Assembly: GCA_027037705.1 (NCBI GenBank)
Contig: JALVYZ010000382.1
Location: forward strand, 1 to 21,081
DNA length: 21,081 nucleotides
Origin: a bacterium
GTDB lineage: Bacteria > DYJV01 > JALVYZ01
Direction: 5' to 3'
The notes under the pieces are model-generated. The model had not been told where the DNA came from, did not search any database, and saw only the letters and a program-made list of their open reading frames with translations. Both the position numbers and the translations under genes were made by a program. Within the stretch, counting starts at the first letter, position 1. The number at the start of each line of letters is the position of its first letter. Below, piece by piece: positions 14,260 through 21,081 of the stretch.

Positions 14260-14928
14260 TCACTCTAAAATCATACGAATTCTATTAGCCAACTTTTCGC
14301 TGTAATTAGATAGGTCAGCAAGTGTTTTTAATGTTTGGACCCAGAGAAAAAATTCTGTATATTTTAATTCATTTTCTGCTTTAAAAAGTACTTTTAAAAC
14401 TTCAGATTGAAATTCATCAGCCTCATGCTCTTTAAAAGCAACATCCTCAACTAATTCCTTTATTATTTCAACATCTTTTCCACCAAATGATGTTAAAGTT
14501 AATTCATCAAAATATTTTAAGATTTTTTTAGTAATTTCAACACATTCAACATTTTTATCTACCATTAATTCAAGGTTTTCCTTCATCTCTGGTAATATCT
14601 TTAATCTTCTTAAATTTAACAATACTCCCAGGTCCTCACATTTATCTGCTATCCCATCTTGAATTGAAAGAATTTCAAAAAAAGTATTTTTATCAATACT
14701 GAAAAGTCTCTTTTTTATAAATTCATTTCTAATTTTATTTTTAATTTTATCAGCTGCATTTTCAAGTTCACTAATCTCTACCTTTAATTTTGCAATTTTC
14801 TCATATTCTTCATTAGTTAAAGCATTAAATAGCTCTTTTACTTTACCTGAACATTCTACAACTTTTTCAAAATGATCACATAAAAGAGATATTGGAGATG
14901 AGAAAAATAATTTAGATATTGTACTCAT
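14260..14928 (-). CDS. DUF47 (PhoU-like) partner of the phosphate permease
   Basis: The 222-residue helical protein belongs to the DUF47/TIGR00153 family, relatives of PhoU that usually lie directly before PiT transporters, as here. The heptad-rich helices include KLKVEISELENAADKIKNKI, IQDGIADKCEDLGVLLNLR, and FKEHEADEFQSEVLKVLF with the conserved E-x-x-A-D pattern. It probably modulates the permease in the cytoplasm. There is no ribosome site before the ATG. A near-consensus promoter ends only 6 nt upstream, so the mRNA is predicted to be leaderless. Confidence 0.88.
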   Translation of the reverse strand: MSTISKLFFSSPISLLCDHFEKVVECSGKVKELFNALTNEEYEKIAKLKVEISELENAADKIKNKIRNEFIKKRLFSIDKNTFFEILSIQDGIADKCEDLGVLLNLRRLKILPEMKENLELMVDKNVECVEITKKILKYFDELTLTSFGGKDVEIIKELVEDVAFKEHEADEFQSEVLKVLFKAENELKYTEFFLWVQTLKTLADLSNYSEKLANRIRMILE

Positions 14929-14934
14929 GGATGT

Positions 14935-14963
14935 CTATTATTATTTTTGATTTATTTTGTCAA
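14935..14963 (-). promoter_or_regulatory. Sigma-70 promoter for a leaderless DUF47-pit transcript
   Basis: On the minus strand a perfect TTGACA (14963-14958) is followed by exactly 17 nt and TAATAG (14940-14935). Only 6 nt separate the -10 from the ATG at 14928, so transcription should start at or within a base of the start codon. A 7-bp inverted repeat (ATGTCTA 14931-14937, TAGACAT 14973-14979) brackets the promoter and could be an operator. Confidence 0.6.
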
Positions 14964-15007
14964 CATATTTTGTAGACATAATTTAATATTTCTGATAAAG
15001 AAAATTA

Positions 15008-16102
15008 ATGAAAACTTATTTTGCTCCAGCAGAAAGAATCTCAAAGGAAGATGCTTTTTACCAATATTTATCCATTACAAAAAATAATTCTCTAATAAAT
15101 ATTATACAGGCTCTTCCAGAAGTTGTTGTCCTTTTAAATAAATTTAGACAAATAGTATTTGCTAATAAAACTTTTTTAAACCTATTAAATAAAAAAATTG
15201 AAGATGTAGTTGGATTACGACCAGGTGAGGCTGTTGGATGTATTCATGCAAATGAGAATGAAGCAGGTTGTGGCACTTCAAGATTCTGCAGATTTTGTGG
15301 AGCTGTAAAAACAATATTAGATGGGATTAGTGGCAAAAATGGAGTTGAAGAATGTAAAATTTTAACCCAAAATAATCAAGTTTTCTTATTTCAAGTAAAA
15401 ACTGTTCCTGTTGAATTAGATGGTATCAAATATACATTATTTACAATAAATGATATTAGAGATTTAAAGGCATTAAAAGAGTATCAAAAAATTTTATTCA
15501 TTGATATTAATGAACTTTTATCAGAAATTGTAGTTGGTTTAGATGTTTTAAGCAAAAATTGCGATGAAAATCCTTATTTAAAAAATATTTATGATTCCGC
15601 AAAAACCGCAATATCTATTATTGAAAAACAAAAACTTTTAATTTTAGCAGAAAATAATCAAATTACTCCTTATTTAGTAAAAATTAAATCTAAAGATTTT
15701 CTGGATTTCATTTCTAATCATCTTAACATTGATTTTTTAAAAATAGATGATTCTACAGAAAATATAGAATTTAGGTCAGATTTTGAGTTGCTAACAACTA
15801 TTTTTGAAAATATAATTTTTGCTTTAATTGAATTAGGAGAAAAAGAAAAAATTATTTTATCATGTAAAGACAAAAACGATAAAATTGAATTTAATATAAA
15901 AAGTCAATTATTTATCCCTGTTGAAATTCAATATAATATTTTTAAGAAAGGCTTACCTTCAAAAGAAGCTCCTGCTGAACTTATTACATATTTAGCAAAA
16001 ATTTTAACAGAATGGTATTTGAACGGTAGATTATTTTATGAAACAAATGATGAAAATGGTACTATTTTTACACTACAACTAAGTAAGAGTCCTATCGTCT
16101 AA
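15008..16102 (+). CDS. PAS-domain protein with Cys cluster and degenerate histidine-kinase core
   Basis: The 364-residue cytoplasmic protein has a PAS domain at about 35-150, containing C78, H80, C88, C94 and C97 in a C-x-H-x7-C-x5-C-x2-C pattern, as in a group of PAS histidine kinases that probably bind a metal or Fe-S cluster. The rest resembles a histidine kinase but has lost key residues. The H-box-like LFIDINELL has Ile165 where the phospho-His is expected. The N-box-like IFENIIFALIE lacks the second Asn. No DxGxG motif precedes PVEIQYNIFKKGLPSK. The end (YLAKILTEWYLNGRLFYE) still matches the kinase fold. It is probably a non-catalytic sensor or scaffold. It is divergent from the phosphate genes, and its 3' end overlaps the convergent small gene by 24 nt. 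Confidence 0.75.
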   Translation: MKTYFAPAERISKEDAFYQYLSITKNNSLINIIQALPEVVVLLNKFRQIVFANKTFLNLLNKKIEDVVGLRPGEAVGCIHANENEAGCGTSRFCRFCGAVKTILDGISGKNGVEECKILTQNNQVFLFQVKTVPVELDGIKYTLFTINDIRDLKALKEYQKILFIDINELLSEIVVGLDVLSKNCDENPYLKNIYDSAKTAISIIEKQKLLILAENNQITPYLVKIKSKDFLDFISNHLNIDFLKIDDSTENIEFRSDFELLTTIFENIIFALIELGEKEKIILSCKDKNDKIEFNIKSQLFIPVEIQYNIFKKGLPSKEAPAELITYLAKILTEWYLNGRLFYETNDENGTIFTLQLSKSPIV

Positions 16103-16255
16103 TATTCCTTTTTTTAATAATTCTAAAATTTCATTTTCTGTTAAATGTTTCTTTAGTTCTTTTTCTGTAATAAACAATCTGTTTTTTGAAAATTTTTTTA
16201 ATTTATCTGAATTTTTTATAATTTTGAATATTTTTTCTTTATTTTCTTCGTTCAT
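16079..16255 (-). CDS. Small basic protein of unknown function (58 aa)
   Basis: A short lysine- and glutamate-rich, mostly helical protein (MNEENKEKIFKIIKNSDKLK...) with no recognisable family. The frame extends to a GTG at 16264, but AGGG lies 8 nt before the ATG at 16255, which is the better start. It comes 16 nt after the SecB-like gene and is probably the last gene of the envelope operon. Its 3' end overlaps the PAS gene on the other strand. The C-terminal ITEKELKKHLTENEILELLKKG... could be a small helical DNA- or protein-binding unit, but this is speculative. Confidence 0.55.
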   Translation of the reverse strand: MNEENKEKIFKIIKNSDKLKKFSKNRLFITEKELKKHLTENEILELLKKGILDDRTLT

Positions 16256-16271
16256 TTTTAACACCCTAATA

Positions 16272-16706
16272 TTAATTTATAATTTTATTTTCATTAATTT
16301 CGTTTCTTTTTGAATAAAGTTTTTCAAAATCTATATAAGGTAATATTAAAGGTCTTATGCCAGCTTTTGAAGTTAAACTCTGTATATTCTCTAAAACAAA
16401 TGGGAAAAGTAGTTGAGGAGCTTTTATTTTACTAATTAAATCCATTGCTTCATTATTTAAATCATTCTCTAAATTAATTTTGAAGATTCCTTCTATAGAA
16501 ACTAAAAAATTCAGTGGTATAACATTGTTTTCTGTTGTTCCCTGCCCTGAAACTTCTAATATTACAGATAATATTTTTTCCTTTCTATTATATTTTGAAT
16601 TTATGTTTATATCACTTTTCATAGACAAATTTTGATTATTTATAACTACTTCCCTTATACAATTAAACTCTATCTTTTTTAAAAATACTTCTATTAACTG
16701 TATCAT
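16272..16706 (-). CDS. SecB-like export chaperone
   Basis: The 144-residue protein has the size and C-terminal signature of SecB, the cytoplasmic tetrameric chaperone that holds preproteins unfolded for SecA. The APQLLFPFVLENIQSLTSKA, IRPLILPYIDFEKLY stretch corresponds to the SecB block around APxLLFPYxRExIxxLxxxxGFPPLxLxPxxFxxLY. The N-terminal half is divergent, with alternating strands (REVVINNQNLSMKSDINI). The ATG follows the trmI stop directly, with AAAGGTGA as ribosome site. Location in an operon of exported and outer-membrane lipid-transport proteins fits an export role. No toxin-antitoxin pair is adjacent, so a TA-chaperone is less likely. Confidence 0.65.
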   Translation of the reverse strand: MIQLIEVFLKKIEFNCIREVVINNQNLSMKSDININSKYNRKEKILSVILEVSGQGTTENNVIPLNFLVSIEGIFKINLENDLNNEAMDLISKIKAPQLLFPFVLENIQSLTSKAGIRPLILPYIDFEKLYSKRNEINENKIIN

Positions 16707-17474
16707 CTATTCACCTTTATTTGCAAAAATTAAGTACCCAGTATGAGCAACCATTCTATCTTCTGGTCTAATTCTATCTGGATTTATTTTATAATCTCTC
16801 AATAAAATTTCCTGCACAGAAACATTATAAAATCCATTATTTAAAATCTTTAAAACTTCTGAAATTTGATTTGTAGTTGGAACAAGTAACCCCAATTTTT
16901 TTCCGCCTTTCAATACATCTTTTACCTTTGGAATTAAATTCCAAGGCTCTTTTACATCAATAAATGCTGCATCAAAATCATTGTCACAAATTTCTTCTTT
17001 TTCTAAATCTTTTAAATTAAATTTTACATAATCTTTAAGACTCATCAATTCAATATTTTTTTTTGCTAAGTTTAAAAACTTTTCTCTCTTTTCATAAGTT
17101 ATAACTTTTCCTTTTTCAGAAACTGCATTTGCTAAAAACATTGTTAAAGAACCACTTCCAGTTCCACATTCAAAAACTTTAAATCCATTTTTTAATCCTA
17201 ACATATAACAGATATATGATGCATCTTTTGGATAAATAATTTGAGTTTCCCTTTTAATGCCATAAATAACATAATCAACAATAGATACAGGAGTAACTCT
17301 ATAAGGAAATTCTTTATGTGTATATACAATTTCTCCCCATTTGCATTCCTGAATATCTGAAATTTTTATGTTACCTTTATTTGTAGAAATAAATTCCTTA
17401 TCTTTAAAATTTTCTAAATTAAAAAAAGTTTTTCTCTGGGAGTTTAACTCAACAAGTAATATTAATTTTTTCAT
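16707..17474 (-). CDS. trmI: tRNA (adenine-N1-)-methyltransferase, TrmI family
   Basis: The 255-residue SAM-dependent methyltransferase is expected to make m1A at position 58 of the tRNA T-loop. The N-terminal small beta domain is followed by the SAM loop FECGTGSGSLTMFLANAV, the acidic strand end VITYEKREKF, the catalytic-region motif AAFIDVKEPWNLI, and the family signature LLRDYKINPDRIRPEDRM with HTGYLIFA near the end. The full-length sequence is consistent with bacterial and archaeal TrmI. Such enzymes are frequent in thermophiles, where m1A58 stabilises tRNA. It lies 17 nt after the DUF3108 gene and abuts the secB-like gene; there is no clear ribosome site. Confidence 0.9.
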   Translation of the reverse strand: MKKLILLVELNSQRKTFFNLENFKDKEFISTNKGNIKISDIQECKWGEIVYTHKEFPYRVTPVSIVDYVIYGIKRETQIIYPKDASYICYMLGLKNGFKVFECGTGSGSLTMFLANAVSEKGKVITYEKREKFLNLAKKNIELMSLKDYVKFNLKDLEKEEICDNDFDAAFIDVKEPWNLIPKVKDVLKGGKKLGLLVPTTNQISEVLKILNNGFYNVSVQEILLRDYKINPDRIRPEDRMVAHTGYLIFANKGE

Positions 17475-17491
17475 AAATTTTAATTATCAGT

Positions 17492-18274
17492 TTAATTTAA
17501 ATATTGCAAGGCAATTAAATATGCTTTTATATCTCCAAAAATTGGAACACCTGGTAGTATTCCTTTTACAGGCAACATATCTTTTGTTATAATTCCATAA
17601 ACTTCATTTCTTTTTGTTTTTACAATATCTTTTACTATTTTTGCCTTTAGTTTTATTTTATCTTTTTTTTCCTTAATAAAAAAAATTTCTATAAATCTTT
17701 GCTTCTTTTTCTTTTCTGGTAAAACTTTAATTTTTAATGAATGGTTTTTATCTGGGAAACCAAAGACTCCAAGTCTAAAATTATATGCAAGGGTAAGATA
17801 ATCATCAACTGGAGGATTAATTTTAATTTCATAAACTTTTTTTGATGTTAATTTTGAATTTTTGTATTTTTCTTTTGTTTTAATTATAACATTTTTTTTA
17901 TAGTCAAATTTATATATTGATTTCCTAATTTTACTCCCAATTTGAGTCATTTTTGTAAATTCATAAGGAATTAATCTTTTTGAATTATTATCATAAAACA
18001 TCTTTGAAATATAAATATCTTTTCTAAAAGCTGTAAACATCCCAACAACACCTTTTGTCTGACCTTTAAGGGTAGCTTCAAAAAGGTTATCTTTTATATG
18101 TTTAAAATTTAATTTTACAACTGCTGCTTTTCTAAAAATAAAAAAACTGAATCTATATTTCAGGGATTCACCAGTAATGTTATCAAGTGTTAAAAACTTT
18201 ATATTAGACTTAGAGAAAAGTAAATTACTACAACCCAGTATAAAAATTATAAGAATAATTAATTTTTTTTTCAT
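17492..18274 (-). CDS. Secreted DUF3108-family protein
   Basis: The 260-residue protein has an N-terminal export signal (KKKLIILIIFILGCSNLLFS); the ILGC sequence could be a lipobox, making it a lipoprotein, or signal peptidase I may cut later. The mature part is beta-rich and fits DUF3108: GESLKYRFSFFIFRKAAVVKLNF near the start, KINPPVDDYLTLAYNFR in the middle, and the PGVPIFGDIKAYLI end. DUF3108 proteins are periplasmic and of unknown function. The start codon lies 47 nt inside the preceding gene, so the two are translationally coupled. The setting in an Mla-type operon suggests an outer-membrane maintenance role. Confidence 0.75.
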   Translation of the reverse strand: MKKKLIILIIFILGCSNLLFSKSNIKFLTLDNITGESLKYRFSFFIFRKAAVVKLNFKHIKDNLFEATLKGQTKGVVGMFTAFRKDIYISKMFYDNNSKRLIPYEFTKMTQIGSKIRKSIYKFDYKKNVIIKTKEKYKNSKLTSKKVYEIKINPPVDDYLTLAYNFRLGVFGFPDKNHSLKIKVLPEKKKKQRFIEIFFIKEKKDKIKLKAKIVKDIVKTKRNEVYGIITKDMLPVKGILPGVPIFGDIKAYLIALQYLN

Positions 18275-19496
18275 GTTTAAATTTTAATTTTAAAAACTGG
18301 AAAAATTTTAGTGTGGTGCAATTATCATTTTTTTCATAAACAAACAAGCCCCATAAGAAATTTATTCTTTTTTTGTTTTCATTTTTTGCAATATAAAAAA
18401 TATTAAAAAATGGTGAATAAAGTTCATAAAATGGCTTTATTTTAAACGGAAAGAGTTCAAAAAGCTTAAATACATAACTATTTTTTGAAGATGCATACTC
18501 AAAAAATGGCCAAACATTTTTATAAGTTGTGTTATTTGAATAATTCTTTTCAAATCTATTAATCAATAAAAAAGATTTTTTTGATGAATATTTTTTCCCT
18601 TTTAAAAATGTTTTTTCATTTTTAAATAAGATCCAGAAAAACGATTCTTTGTGCATATTTTTTAAATAAATTTTTCTATATATTGGAAAAAAACTAAATT
18701 TATAAAATTTCCCACTGCTATCTTCTTTTTCATAAGTTAATATTGGCCATGGAAAAGCAAAATATCTGTATCCTGAATTATTTCTATTAAACCTAAAAAA
18801 TGGAAATAAATATGTTTTATAATCATATTCTTTGCTATAAGTATGAATAAAAAATGGGAAATATAAATGTTTATATTCAAAGTTATTTAAATTACAGTCA
18901 ATTTTTCTTTTTTGAAATATAAAAAATGGCCATAGAAAGAATTTTTCATAAAAAAAATCTTTCTTCTCTTTAAAACTAAAAAATGGCCAGAATCTAAAAC
19001 CATGATAATTTTCTCCTTTACTCCATCCAAAAAAAGGCCATAATAATGAATAATCTTTATCATTATTTCTTCTTTTTTCACTCCATATTGGCCAGAGTAA
19101 AAAACTCACTTCATCATACTTCAACCTGTTTAACAATTTTCCATAAAAAGGAAAAAATCCACCATACGATTTATTATTTTTTGTTTTTCCCCAGAAAAAA
19201 GGAAAAAAATTAGTATGATTTTTATCTTTATCTCTTGAATTAAACAATGGAAAAATTCTTTTATTTTGCTTAGAAAAACTTACAATTGGATACAAAAAAT
19301 CAAAACGATAATCATTCTCTTCTTTTTCATAAACAAATAATGGTCTAAAAATTGTCTTATTATCATTCCATTGAATAAATGGAGAGATTAAACTAAACTT
19401 ATTATTATTTTTAAAAAAAAGTGGCCATATCCCATAAGAATAAGCTGTTGGAGTATTACAAAAAAATAACAGTAGAATTACTATAAGTTTTCTCAT
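18228..19496 (-). CDS. Exported Trp/Pro/Phe-rich repeat protein of unknown function
   Basis: The 422-residue protein begins with a signal peptide (MRKLIVILLLFFCNTPTAYS) and is then built of many degenerate repeats of about 15-25 residues. Each is centred on a WPFF, FPFF, WPIW or FPLF core followed by a charged turn with KEK-, RNN- or KDK-like residues. Examples are SLLWPFFGWSKGENYHG and FRFWPFFSFKEKKDFFY. The regular alternation of an aromatic strand and a polar loop suggests a beta-solenoid or beta-barrel in the periplasm or outer membrane. I recognise no named domain. Its ATG overlaps the mlaD stop codon (TAATG), and its 3' end overlaps the DUF3108 gene, tying it firmly to the lipid-transport operon. 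Function unknown. Confidence 0.75.
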   Translation of the reverse strand: MRKLIVILLLFFCNTPTAYSYGIWPLFFKNNNKFSLISPFIQWNDNKTIFRPLFVYEKEENDYRFDFLYPIVSFSKQNKRIFPLFNSRDKDKNHTNFFPFFWGKTKNNKSYGGFFPFYGKLLNRLKYDEVSFLLWPIWSEKRRNNDKDYSLLWPFFGWSKGENYHGFRFWPFFSFKEKKDFFYEKFFLWPFFIFQKRKIDCNLNNFEYKHLYFPFFIHTYSKEYDYKTYLFPFFRFNRNNSGYRYFAFPWPILTYEKEDSSGKFYKFSFFPIYRKIYLKNMHKESFFWILFKNEKTFLKGKKYSSKKSFLLINRFEKNYSNNTTYKNVWPFFEYASSKNSYVFKLFELFPFKIKPFYELYSPFFNIFYIAKNENKKRINFLWGLFVYEKNDNCTTLKFFQFLKLKFKHEKKINYSYNFYTGL

Positions 19497-20635
19497 TAAA
19501 ATAATGTTCCCATTACAGTTCCAAAGGTTGAAATAGGAGTTTGCTCAGAAATTCCATCTGCTGCTCTTTGAATTCTTAATAAAGTTTTTCTTATTTCATT
19601 ATACATCTCTTCATCTGAAACAACTTTTCCTAAAGTCCCTTCACCTTTATTAATTTTAGTTGTTATGTTATCAAGATTTGCAATTGTTTTTTTCAAATTT
19701 ATATATACAGAATCATCAGTTAATAATTTACCGAAAGTTCCTTTTCCTTCAGTTAAAAGATCTGTAACCTTTTTTATCCCCTTAATTGAATTTTTTATAT
19801 CATTATAAAATTCCTCACTTGTAACTAATTTTCCAAGTGTTCCTTTGCCATTTGCTATGTCTTCAGAAATTACTTTTAAATTTTTAAAAGAAGCATTAAT
19901 GTTAGTATATAACTCTTTATCATTCACAAGTTTACCTAAAGTGCCCTCTCCTTTATTTATCTTTTCAGAAATATCAGATAGATTTTTAATAGATTTATTT
20001 AATGTAACTGAAATATTATCAAAATTATCAAGCATATTCTGAATTTTATTTTGATTTTTCGATAACAATGTATTTAAATTTCCTGTAAATTTGGCAAGAT
20101 TATAGCTAAAATTATCAAAATTATTAATTATATTTTTAATTTTACTGCCACCAACTTCTCCCATAGATGCATTTAAATTTCTTACAAATTTTGAAAATTC
20201 ATTAACAGCAACAGAAATCTGGTCAGCAACTTCTCCTATACTCTTTTCAGAATATGAATTTTTTATTACACTTCCTACAGAAAGAATTTTTCCATTTTTT
20301 CCTGGATAAAGCTCTACGTATTTCTCTCCCATAAAACCATAACTTCTAACATAAGCTTTTGCATCATCTCTCACTTTTACATCTGGATTAATTTTAATCT
20401 CAACTTTAGCTTTTCCATCCTCAGTTAAAACAATATTTTCAACCCATCCAGTTTCAACGCCTGCTATTTCAACTTTAGCTTTTTTCACAAGTCCTGAAAC
20501 ATTAGTAAAAACTATATAATAAGTTTTACCTTCTCCTTTTACTTTGCCAACACCACTTATTTTTAAAGTCATATAAAATAGTAAAATAAGTGCAATTAAA
20601 ACAAATATTCCTACCTTTGCTTCAGTTTTTATCAT
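19496..20635 (-). CDS. mlaD: MlaD/MCE-family lipid-transport substrate-binding protein
   Basis: The 379-residue protein has an N-terminal membrane anchor (about residues 8-28, VGIFVLIALILLFYMTLKI), then the MCE domain with YIVFTNVSGLVKKAKVEIAG and VRSYGFMGEKYVELYPG. A long helical periplasmic tail follows. MlaD forms a hexamer that passes phospholipids between the MlaFE transporter and other periplasmic components. The tail holds four repeats with a near-invariant GxGTxGKL/V core (GEGTLGKLVND, GKGTLGKLVTS, GKGTFGKLLTD, GEGTLGKVVSD), each followed by an xYxxI/L helix. The start has a GGAGG site and lies 25 nt after the ATPase gene. Confidence 0.92.
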   Translation of the reverse strand: MIKTEAKVGIFVLIALILLFYMTLKISGVGKVKGEGKTYYIVFTNVSGLVKKAKVEIAGVETGWVENIVLTEDGKAKVEIKINPDVKVRDDAKAYVRSYGFMGEKYVELYPGKNGKILSVGSVIKNSYSEKSIGEVADQISVAVNEFSKFVRNLNASMGEVGGSKIKNIINNFDNFSYNLAKFTGNLNTLLSKNQNKIQNMLDNFDNISVTLNKSIKNLSDISEKINKGEGTLGKLVNDKELYTNINASFKNLKVISEDIANGKGTLGKLVTSEEFYNDIKNSIKGIKKVTDLLTEGKGTFGKLLTDDSVYINLKKTIANLDNITTKINKGEGTLGKVVSDEEMYNEIRKTLLRIQRAADGISEQTPISTFGTVMGTLF

Positions 20636-20660
20636 GTTAATCCTCCATTACTTGACTATA

Positions 20661-21081
20661 TTATCCAAGAAATAAATCTCTTTTTAAAAATTCTCTAACA
20701 GTCTCATTTTTTGATTTTTTTAAATCTTCAGGTGTTCCATATTCAACAATCAGACCTTTATCAAGCATTGCAACAAAATCTGCAATTCTAAATGTAGCTG
20801 GAATATCATGACTTACAACTAAGACTGTTAAATTTAATTTTTTCTGAATATCAACAATCATATTATCAACTGCATCACATATCACAGGGTCAAGCCCAGT
20901 AGTTGGTTCATCAAAAATTAATATTTTAGGTTCTAATATTATTGCTCTTGCAAGTCCCACTCTTTTCTGCATTCCACCACTTAATTCAGATGGCATCTTT
21001 TCTTCAATTCCTTCAAGTTCAACCATTTTAAGTATTTTAGTTACTTTTTCTTCTATTTCTTTTTTTGACAATTTTGTATGT
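20661..21081 (-). CDS. mlaF: MlaF-type ABC transporter ATPase, 5' end beyond window
   Basis: The frame continues to the window edge; in-frame codons before TTG 21071 read HTKLSKKE, typical of the middle of MlaF proteins, so the apparent internal start is not real and the Walker A half is outside. Visible are the ABC signature LSGGMQKRVGLARAI, Walker B KILIFDEPTTGLDP, the H-loop VLVVSHD and the C-terminal YGTPEDLKKS...VREFL stretch. It energises the MlaE permease of the lipid-transport complex that includes the downstream MlaD. The permease gene, if present, should lie beyond the window end. Confidence 0.92.
   Translation of the reverse strand, partial: HTKLSKKEIEEKVTKILKMVELEGIEEKMPSELSGGMQKRVGLARAIILEPKILIFDEPTTGLDPVICDAVDNMIVDIQKKLNLTVLVVSHDIPATFRIADFVAMLDKGLIVEYGTPEDLKKSKNETVREFLKRDLFLG

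Noticed and set aside
16272-16706. Toxin-antitoxin-chaperone (SecB-type) system
   Set aside because: There is no HigBA-like or other toxin-antitoxin pair beside it; the neighbours are trmI and a small lysine-rich protein without toxin features.
20661-21071. Complete short ABC protein starting at TTG 21071
   Set aside because: In-frame codons continue to the window edge with typical MlaF sequence and Walker A is missing, so it is a truncated view of a longer gene.

Overview
The window comes from an AT-rich bacterium with a Gram-negative envelope. The evidence is an Mla-type lipid-transport operon, a SphA/MetA-type outer-membrane protein and strong GGAGG ribosome sites at many starts. A split phenylphosphate-synthase-like pair, a UbiD/UbiX carboxylase system and an acyl-CoA ligase point to an anaerobe that degrades aromatic compounds. 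Phylum cannot be fixed from the sequence; Deferribacterota- or Desulfobacterota-like lineages are only a guess. No rRNA, tRNA, CRISPR array or intact insertion sequence was seen.

Region 1 (1-9671) is a catabolic cluster on the minus strand, apparently headed by a divergent LysR-type regulator (9672-10565). In transcription order it encodes: a tandem ABM-like protein of unknown function; two phenylphosphate-synthase-like subunits (phospho-His domain and ATP-grasp domain on separate chains); a UbiD-family (de)carboxylase; an LpdD-like prenyl-FMN accessory protein; a UbiX flavin prenyltransferase; a stand-alone four-helix-bundle (S23/Avd-like) protein; an outer-membrane protein; and an aryl/acyl-CoA ligase cut by the window start. 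The reading is phenol -> phenylphosphate -> 4-hydroxybenzoate -> 4-hydroxybenzoyl-CoA. The locus looks reduced, because no CBS-domain PpsC and no additional carboxylase subunits are visible.

The spacers of region 1 are the most unusual part. They are built from short-unit degenerate tandem arrays: five arrays of an 8-bp unit (consensus ATGCGTAA), plus three composite islands in which arrays of different unit lengths follow one another in the same order. Octamer arrays face each other in inverted orientation, bracket the S23-like gene, and supply stop codons and C-terminal codons of two enzymes. A leader of two adjacent hairpins and a 23-codon ORF lies upstream of the ligase.

Region 2 (9672-12730) is on the plus strand: the LysR regulator, recA, and a PilT/PilU-type retraction ATPase overlapping recA by 11 nt. 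RecA has a two-residue-longer DNA-binding loop L2.

Region 3 (12828-16102) holds a PiT phosphate permease and a DUF47/PhoU-like partner on the minus strand, from a predicted leaderless promoter. A divergent PAS protein has a Cys cluster and a degenerate histidine-kinase core.

Region 4 (16079-21081) is a tightly packed minus-strand operon: MlaF ATPase (partial), MlaD substrate-binding protein, a secreted aromatic/Trp-Pro-rich repeat protein, a DUF3108 protein, TrmI tRNA methyltransferase, a SecB-like chaperone and a small unknown protein. It combines outer-membrane lipid trafficking and export with a tRNA-modification gene.
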